64,000 bases of DNA, taken from Rotaria sp. Silwood1 (lineage: Eukaryota; Rotifera; Eurotatoria; Philodinida; Philodinidae). The position numbers and the translations under genes were made by a program. Below, in pieces: positions 55,641-64,000 of the stretch (positions within the stretch are counted from its first letter, which is position 1; the number at the start of each line of letters is the position of its first letter). The notes beneath the pieces were generated by a model. That model was given only the letters and a program-made list of their open reading frames with translations. It was not told the DNA's origin and ran no database searches. The stretch spans positions 2,464,571 to 2,528,570 of the forward strand of contig CAJNOP010000011.1 of the NCBI GenBank assembly GCA_905250075.1, read 5' to 3'.

Positions 55641-56572
55641 ATTATTCATTTATAAATTTAATAACATTCCAAATTTTTCTTTTTTTTTTTATAGTTTTAG
55701 TTTTTATTGATTCAATTTTTTGTTTTGAAAAGTTTTAGATACATACATTTTATTCGAAGAATGGATAAAATTTTACTTACTATGACACATATCTTACGTA
55801 ATTACTTAAAAATGAATTGCGTAAAGAAGGATAGAATCTCATAGAAAAATACAGGGTTATTTTTATTTTATATTACCGTGCATTGTATGTGATGTATTCA
55901 TTTTGCTCACTAATCGAAGTCATACATTTCATTTTTGAAAAAATTTATTTGGTCTGTATTACACCTATTTCTTTTTGAGCTTGATTTTATTCGTAACGCT
56001 TTATCTTTTTTTTTTATATTAAATAAAAACTAGTCATAGATCTATTGTTTGTTTTTCTATTTTTAACATAGATATTAGAAATCGCAAGATCCTAAAAAAA
56101 TTTTCTAACACTTGTTTCATAACCTGAAAAATAATGAGATTTACGATTGTTTTACGATTTATTTTACGTTAAAAATACTTATTTGAATATATAAGACTAA
56201 ATATCAGTCTAATGATTTTAGATATCTTGAATACAATTATTTTCAGTAAATTAATAAAACTTTCTAAAGACAAAAGTTATATAAACTTCAAATAAAGTTT
56301 GCTTCCATAATCGCCTATAGGCTTCCAAACCTACTTGAGTAACTACCTAAATACTTCACTCGAACTGTAATTCATGTTTGTTGAATGTCTAAACTAAACG
56401 AAATATTTTAACAAGAATAAAATCCTACAAAATCCAAATGAGTCTTAAATAGTGAAAGGAAAAAAAAAGATCTATCTAGAATTTTATTTAATATTATACA
56501 TTCAATTTTGTAATAATTTTTAAAGTAATTATCCATATATTTTTAGATTAACATCAATCTTTTAAACTCAAA

Positions 56573-57902
56573 ATGGTAATATACTAAAACAAAAAAAAAA
56601 CTTTTTTTTCTTCTATATTTCTTAAATTTGATTATTTCTAGAGACCAATTCTTTTACAAGCTCATGAACGTTCATTAACAAAAATTCGCTATAATCGTGA
56701 AGGTGATTTATTATTTACATCTGGTAAAGATAAAATTCCATCTGTATGGTATTCAATAAATGGTGAACGTTTGGGTACATATAATGGACACAATGGAACA
56801 GTATGGACAATAGATGTTAATTGGGATACAACATCATTTATATCAGCATCAGCTGATAGTACTGTTCGTGTTTGGGATGTACAAACAGGACGTGAAAGAA
56901 ATTTATATACACTTGAAGCACCAGCACGTTGTTGTGCATTTAGTTTCGATGGAAATAATATTCTTTATACAAATGATGATGTCATGGGCAAACCTTGTGA
57001 ATTATATGTGACTGATATTAGAATGAGACGTATGTTTATTAAAGACAAAAATTTTCATAGATTTTCTTATCGACTTTTTTTTGTTTAAATAGCTAGTGAA
57101 GGTCCATCAGTTCGTATAAATGTTTCACAATTAGGACATCGTAAAGTAACAAGTGCCTTATGGGGTACATTAGATCAATTTATAATAACTGGTCATGATA
57201 ATGGTGAATTAGTTCAATGGGATATCAAAGTAATTTTTTTTAGAATTTTTTCTTTTTTTTTTTGAATTATTATTTAGATGCAAGAAGATGTACGAAAAGA
57301 AAAACCTCATCAAGGACAAATTATGGATTTACAAACAAATCGAGATTTAACATTTTTAATTTCATCATCAAAAGATTACACAGCTAAAGTAAAAAATTTG
57401 AAAAAAGAAATTTCTAAAGAAAATATTTTACTTTTGTAGTTATTCGATGTTGAAACATTGGAACATTTGAAAACATATACAACAGATCGTCCAGTTAATT
57501 CAGCTGCTATATCACCAATTAAAGATCATGTTGTACTTGGTGGTGGTCAAGAAGCTATTGAGGTAAATTTTGAAATATTTCAATATTTTTAAAGTATTCT
57601 TATTTTTTTTTTTTGGTTTTTGTTTAGGTCACACAAACTGCAGTTCAATCAGGAAAATTTGAAGCTCGATTTTTTCATTTAATATTTGAAGAAGAATTTG
57701 CAAGAGTTAAAGGTCATTTTGGACCTATAAATACTGTTGCTTTTCATCCTGATGGGAAAAGGTTTGTTTTTTTTTGTTATGAAAAAAATTTTGTGTTTTT
57801 TCAATTTTGTCTTTTAATTTTTTTAGTTATTCAAGTGGTGGTGAAGATGGTTTCGTACGAATACATAATTTTGATAATGATTATCTCGATTATGATTTCT
57901 AA
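56573..57902 (+). CDS. EIF3I: eukaryotic translation initiation factor 3 subunit I
   Basis: Seven coding exons: 56573-56575 (only the ATG), 56642-57029, 57093-57229, 57278-57388, 57440-57562, 57628-57761 and 57827-57902. Phases close to 323 residues; human EIF3I has 325. It is a seven-bladed WD40 propeller subunit of eIF3, which helps recruit mRNA to the 40S ribosome. Distinctive runs shared with the family are [48 protein letters not shown]...[30 protein letters not shown] and [12 protein letters not shown] near the end. Introns are 47-66 bases, showing the typical intron size here. TTTTAG lies about 28 bp before the ATG and may be a trans-splice acceptor. Confidence 0.97.
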
Positions 57903-59105
57903 GAAATAATTTTTATTTTTTTCTTGTTATTGCCAGTTATTATGTGAGCGATAAAAGAATAAAAATGATGATCATCTAGTTTACTTTTTTTTTTTTATAC
58001 ATAGAAACAGTTGTCCGTATAATTGAAAAACACACCACGAAGTCATTTTTTAAAGATATGACTGAATTTTAATCATTAATTATAAAGTTTTTTGACGGAC
58101 AAATGACACTAACTATAATAATTTATCGTTAGAAATATGCAGGATCGGGACTATGAGAAAAGAGTTTTCCCAACTCGTGTTAAAGATTATGGTTAACTAT
58201 TCTATAGTTCTAAGAGAATTATCTTACAGGTCATATCAATCGGAATATAATCCAAGAGAAATAGCTTAAGAAAATAGCATTTCTCTACTAAATAAATCAA
58301 GAAAAAAAAATGAGTATTGAAGGAATTTTTAAATTTGATACAAATAAGTTCCTGAACAGTTTTCTCTATAGAACAGAATGGGAACTCGAAAAGTTAAAAC
58401 CATCGCAGCCAGGGCTTGATTCTATCTACCAAGGTTATAACAAGGATCACTAGAAGACAAGTTATCGGAACCGAGATCTGAATATTTGAGTTATGCACGT
58501 CTCTATTTATGTTTATTTAGAAAGAAGATAAATAGGAAGACACTTGAATCCTTATTCTCTTCTTCCTAAGATCAATGAAAGTATTCATAAAGATTTTGCA
58601 GAATAAATTGAATGTGTATTCAGAAATGTGTTTGACGAAATTTATTTAGATCGAATCTGACCGACTTCAAGCATCATTTTGCTTGAAATCAATAGAATTT
58701 ACCTATAAGATTTCACTTTGGCAAAAATAACATTAAGATATGAAAGAAAAAAGGGAAAATTTTAAGACTTTTATTGTAAAGTCATTCATTTGAACAAGAT
58801 GAAATTCTCTTACTAGTTTTAAATGAATTCAAACTTTATTTCACTTGATTTAAATATGACATTTGTTTGTTTTTTTTTCTTTTTTCTTTTAGATTTTTAT
58901 TTTGTTTTAATTAAATAAAAAAAAAAAAATTTTTATTAATGTTTTAATAATATCAATGCATTATTAAATTTTATGTTTATTTGTTATCAATTGGCATTTA
59001 TATAATACATTTTAATATCTGTGATCAAAGTTAAAGATTACTTTCAAAAAAAACGATTATTTCCATTTTCTTTGTTTCTATTCATAAATTATTGCCAAGC
59101 AAAAC
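57903..59105. other. non-coding spacer between EIF3I and the JADE-like gene
   Basis: AT-rich, with no supported ORF or repeat. It should contain the EIF3I poly(A) region and the JADE-like promoter, but no clear motif is seen. Confidence 0.45.
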
Positions 59106-62100
59106 ATGACTGATACTAAACACCGAAAAACTCATTCACTTTCATCAGTATCATCATCATCAAATCGAAATAATAATAAAGTGAAAGTTAAACCATCAAT
59201 AACAAAAACTTCAACAGGTCATCGTCGATCTCAACGACGTCGAACAGTAATATTTTAAATGAAAATATGTTTTTTTTTAATCATTTCTTCGTTCTTTTTT
59301 TGTTTTTGTGTTCTCTATTAGAATGTTCTATCATCAACAACAAGTAGTTCATTATCACCAATGATTCTCCATGAAAATGGTTCTATTAGTGAATCTTTCA
59401 GTGATACAAACGATAGTCAACATATAGACAAACAATCTTCACTTGTATCTACGAATAAATTTGTATTTAATACAACATTAACAACAACGAATTCTAAATT
59501 ATTATATTGGATAGTAACTGATCGACAACCTGAATGGAATAAATTATCTATTCCTATTAATCAATCAATATTAAATAATAAAAATCAACTTGTACCTTAT
59601 AAAAAATTATCAAAAACATTACAAATAAATAAATCAAATTCAAATAATAATGATCTTATTGATCAACCGACGTATGTATTGAATAAATGAAAATATTATG
59701 TTTCATTATTCTTCAAATGCATTTTTAATTTACTTTTAATGTTTCATCATTAATCTTAAGTTGTCTTTACATTTAGCATAGTTATTCTTTTTTGTCAAAA
59801 TTTTCGATGATTTCCATCATCATTTTACTTACAAGATATGCTTTTTTCATCTTGCAATCAAGAATTCTCTATAGATTCTAATTGTATAGATTTCAATTCT
59901 TTTTTTTTTTGTTGAAAAGAACATGTAAAGATGCAGTATATGACAGAGTTTCTTTTTTAAATTAAGTATTGTTACTATTATAGAAGAGTACTTTTTGAAA
60001 TAGAGTGCCATTTTTTGAAAGTTTTTCAAGACATTGGATTTAAGAAGTAAGAATTTTAAAAAAATGGCTCTGTCCTGCTCTTTCAAACAGAAAAAAAACT
60101 AAATATATAGTATGAATACTCGAGAAAAATCCGGATTATCGAATGAGATCTTTTTGACCTTTGGTTATTGAATGTTTCCTGAAAGTGTCATGATATAGGG
60201 CTGAAAATTTCATGCAGTTTGAATGGTTCATGGTCAATATTTGCGAAAGCCTTAAGGTCTCCGCATCCAAAAACTCAGTTTTTCTAAAAAAAAAGACACT
60301 TTTTTCGAGATAAACATAAAGGTGTAATACCTTTGAAAATTATGATGGCAATAATAGTGACTATCTTCGATCATAGTTCAACGTGTAGCTAGAAGAAATA
60401 TAGAACAATGTTCTCATGTTTTCTTCGACATTGCTTTTTGCATAGATTGTCGAATTCGGAACCAATTTGTTTTTTCAATAGTGTTCGTTCTAGTGAATCA
60501 CATTTTTTCTTATTCAATAAACAAATTCTATGTTTTTCGGATGACAGAAAAGGATTTAGTATTCGACCCTGAATATAAAATCAATCATGAGTTTTCAAAA
60601 AGAAATCGCCCAAGGTTCGAAGGTCTTTAAAAACTAAATCAAAAAGAAAACCTTACCCTCATCCAAAGTGGTAACGATTTCTCTTTTAAATGAGAGTAGT
60701 TCGAAGGCTGTAGCTTAAGGTCTATTTAAAAAAGAAACATTTGCATGTGTGAAAACTCTATTTTGCACTGTGGCATCTGAAAATCTTCTGAATGATAAGA
60801 CGTGAAGCCATGAAAAGGACATCTTAAAAAGTAGAGACAAAAAGAACGATAGATAATTTTGATATCTAATTTAGACAATCATCGAACTAGAAAATTTCGG
60901 ATTGAAATACAAAATTGATGAATTCTTTTTTTTTTTTCTTCTTTTATGTCTAGTGATCCAACTCAATTAATCATGAAAGCAGTTATGCATGAACTTGATT
61001 ATGATATGGATGATGATGATCTTAAATTTCTTCATGAACTTAATCATAATAATAAAATGAAACGTATAAATTATTTTTTATTTTTATTTCTTGTGATATT
61101 TTGCATATGTCGATTTTTTGTTTTCTTATAGAAAAACGACAAATAAGTGAAGAAGAATTTGAAAATGCAATCATTATTCTAGAATTTTCAACAGCTGAAA
61201 AAATTCGTGCGTATCTGAAACAAAAATCATGTGAAGATGAAACTATTGTCTGTGATATATGTTTATTACCTGATGGTGATGATGGTAATGAAATGGTTTT
61301 TTGTGAACGATGTCATTGTTGTGTACATCAAAATTGTTATGGTATACCAGTTATTCCAAGTGGAACATGGCTTTGTAAACCTTGTTCTATATTAAGACGA
61401 CCTGCTTGTATTCTTTGTCCAAGGTAAAATATTTTTATATGAAAAGAAATTTCAGAAAAAAAAAAGTCTTATTTTAGACTTGGTGGTCCAATGAAAAGTA
61501 CAGCAAGTGGAACGATTTGGTGTCATTTAACATGTGTTCTTTGGTTACCTGAACTTAAATTTGTTGATTATACTAATATGGTAGGACGATAAATATGCAT
61601 ATATTCATGTTATATTTGAATATTTGAATAGGAACCTATATTAAATATAAATAAAATTCCGCATGCACGTTGGTCTCTTCGTTGTGTTGTATGTTCAACA
61701 ACGGAAGGTGCTTGTGTACAATGTGCACATAAAAATTGTCGTACACCATTTCATGTATGTATCTAAAATGATATCTTTTATTAAATGTAATCAATTGACG
61801 GTACTAATAAGTTTTCGAATAGTAATAATATTAAGGCTTCTTGATGAATTTTTTCTGAGATGAATTATCATACTTCATACGTAAAGAATAATAACCTATA
61901 ACTACCGAACATTGGTGAAACCATTAAAATCATAAGAAATCTTACTATGACAACTGACTCTTTTTTAATCTATAAATTAGTATGGATTGCAATGACGTTG
62001 TTTTATTATTTTATTATTTTCAAATCATAAAACCGTCATTGTTCTTTTTTCTATTTCAAGGTCACTTGCGGTCTTATTGCTGGTTATTTTCTTGATATTC

Positions 62101-63741
62101 AACAAACACCTTGTAAAGAATCTGCTACAAGTCGTTCACAATTTAATGCTTATTGTGCAAAACATTCCGATGAAGCTAGAAAACGTTCTGAACAAGATCC
62201 ATCAATATTATCAACAAATAAAGATAGTGAAGATGATTCATCATGTTCATCATCATTACCATCAACAATGCCATTAACTGTTTATCGTCGTCATCAATTA
62301 AAAAATGAACAATGGATAAATGAATGTTATAAAAAATTTTTTACATTTATTTCATCATCTCATTTACATGAAGAATGTCCACATGAATATGATGAAAATC
62401 TATCAAGAAAAATTTATGAATATTGGATTAATAAAAGAAAAATTAACAAAACAATGCCATTAATTAAACATATTGATTTTGTCCTTGAACAACGTGAAAA
62501 TTCTGAATTGTTAATAACACATATAAACACTTGTCTTAAATATAGACAAACAATGCTTCAGGTAGTCTTCTGTTTATTTAACGTTCAATGACAGATAAAA
62601 ATACTGTATAATTTAATTAAGTTCTATTCATATAAGAATTAATCATCAATCTATCTCTAATCTTCGTTTTCACATCGATTAACAGTACTATTTGAATATT
62701 GAGAAGGCTTTGTTTCATAGAAAATTGCTCGAGTGACTTATCAAAATTTGTATCTAATGTAAAATATAATTGTTTCATTTACTACATAGAAGAAAAATAC
62801 GGGTGAATATATTTTATCAAATGCACCCACACTATGTCATACTCATCGATATCTGAGAACTTTGAAAATAATTTCCTAATTAATCACCGCTCTCCAGATC
62901 TCTTATTGCAAAGAAAACTTTCATTTTTAGATGTCTAGATACTAGTACAAAATCATATAAACAATAAAAATAAACAAAAAGAAAAGAAATTGTCTTAGTA
63001 GACTTCACTCGTTTTCGATCTTTGCTTTTTGTTTTGTTGCAATCATCATAAATGACATACAAAGAAATCTTTTTATAAATAGAACTTTACAATTCTTTTA
63101 TTAATGTTTAGCTTCAAACTCGCTGTAAATCAATGGTAGATTCACCAGCATCATCGTCAACACTTCTTCAACGTCTTGAATCATTAAAGAAAGCATTTTC
63201 TACGCCAATTCATCATCATCATCATCATTATCGTCGTCGTCGTCGCCTTCATTCATCATCAACATTACACTCATCACATGGTAAAAATAACCATAAAAAT
63301 GAAACTAAAAAAAAATCATTTAAACAACGTCGTCGAAAAGTTTTCTACTCAACAGAACAACATCAAACAATTGAACAATCAAAACGATGTATAGTCACAT
63401 TAGAATCATCATATCGCAATAATTTAGAACTGAACACAACCTATCTCATTGGTAAAACTACTGAAGGACAAATAATTCTTGTACCAAAGCAACTTATTGA
63501 ACCAGATAACATAATTACAATAACAGATAATATCATTCTTCAACAACAAGAACCAAATATTATGCCATCTATGAACTATTCTGATATGTCTATCGATAGC
63601 AATGATGATGATGATGATGATGATGATAATGATGAAAACGATATAGAACCACTTACAAAGAAAGGAACATTTAAAACAACAAAAACAGCTTATACATCTC
63701 AAGGAAATGTTGTGACATGTGTTACTGGATCTTTTGATTAA
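59106..63741 (+). CDS. JADE-family PHD finger protein
   Basis: Eight exons (59106-59246, 59322-59671, 60954-61063, 61132-61423, 61478-61580, 61632-61754, 62061-62561, 63112-63741) join in phase to 749 residues. An EPcA-like part near residues 95-165 includes YWIVTDRQPEWNKLSIPI. The C4HC3 PHD finger spans 241-285 (CDICLLPDGDDGNEMVFCERC...HQNCYGI...WLCKPC). An extended PHD follows from 293 (CILCP, WCHLTCVLWLPE, CVVCSTTEGACVQC, NCRTPFHVTCGL). The C-terminal half keeps the JADE-type QLKNEQWINECYKKFFTF and YWINKRKINK. JADE proteins scaffold HBO1 histone acetyltransferase and read histone H3 tails in the nucleus. The last exon is low in complexity, with a His run then an Arg run near 63210 and an Asp run near 63605. 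JADE1/2/3 cannot be told apart. Confidence 0.92.
59911..60088. mobile_element. MITE copy 2, in intron 2 of the JADE-like gene
   Basis: A relative of 27933-28146 with inverted ends TTGAAAAGAACATG (59912) and CTGCTCTTTCAAAC (to 60088), more diverged and shorter. The inner segment in reverse orientation resembles the 28-kb copy; translations LCHILHLYMFF and LCHTLNLGMFF are alike only because the DNA is repeated. Confidence 0.55.
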
Positions 63742-64000
63742 CTGTTTGTTAGAAATAGAAACAATTTTTTTAGAGTTATTTTTAGTTGTTATTTTGTATA
63801 TTAAATATAAGATACAATCTTTCCAAATAATCGAACTTTAATGTTGTTTATATGAATATAACTGCAGGTGAATACATCAATAATGATGGCAGTCTATGGA
63901 CTTTGTTTTTTGTATTTATTCTTTAGTGGTTTTTTTTTCTAGCTTCGCTTGTTCTTACTCACTTTTCTTACTCTTCCGATCACAAAAAATATAGAAAAAA
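63742..64000. other. 3' flank of the JADE-like gene
   Basis: AT-rich 3' region with an ATTAAATA-type possible poly(A) signal near 63801. Nothing else is recognised. Confidence 0.4.

Overview
This is an AT-rich animal genomic window with short spliceosomal introns and mostly intact metazoan genes (RXR, DNAL4, GPI, EIF3I, JADE, a BAF-like protein). The best taxonomic guess is a bdelloid rotifer. Four things point there: a protein joining an R-S-ExE ADP-ribosyltransferase domain to a long kinesin-light-chain-type TPR array, TGTGGG repeats of the bdelloid telomere type, an intronless bacterial-type deoC, and many small non-autonomous transposons. The assignment is inference; no rRNA or mitochondrial marker is present.

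Left part (1-21 kb). An ART-TPR gene runs off the left edge on the minus strand. About 7.7 kb without recognisable genes follows, holding old, diverged repeats. Next come two adjacent minus-strand genes that both look broken. One is a DZANK1 homologue (9835-15718) with no in-frame ATG, three in-frame TAA codons and a 1230-bp hAT-type element inserted in a coding exon. The other is a coiled-coil gene (15749-20161) with an in-frame TAA and a palindromic TA-flanked element beside or in an exon. Just beyond them, at 21.1-21.3 kb, degenerate TGTGGG repeats meet CCCACA repeats head to head, the arrangement expected of an old telomere-telomere fusion.

Middle (21-45 kb). This is mostly gene-poor DNA with several inverted-repeat elements (26.1, 27.9, 30.2 and 40.1 kb). 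It contains a bacterial-type deoC that probably lies inside the first intron of a retinoid X receptor gene, a BAF-like gene, and a Mutator-like element carrying a FLYWCH-like ORF.

Right part (44.7-64 kb). Genes here are dense and intact: DNAL4 on the minus strand, then four plus-strand genes. The first is a 1000-residue, seven-exon protein that I read as a domesticated gene built from two pogo/Tigger-like DDE transposase modules with degraded catalytic residues. It is followed, 187 bp downstream, by GPI, then EIF3I and a JADE-family PHD protein. All reconstructed exon phases close for these genes. The paired-transposase gene, the head-to-head TGTGGG tract and the decaying gene pair next to it are the most notable features.
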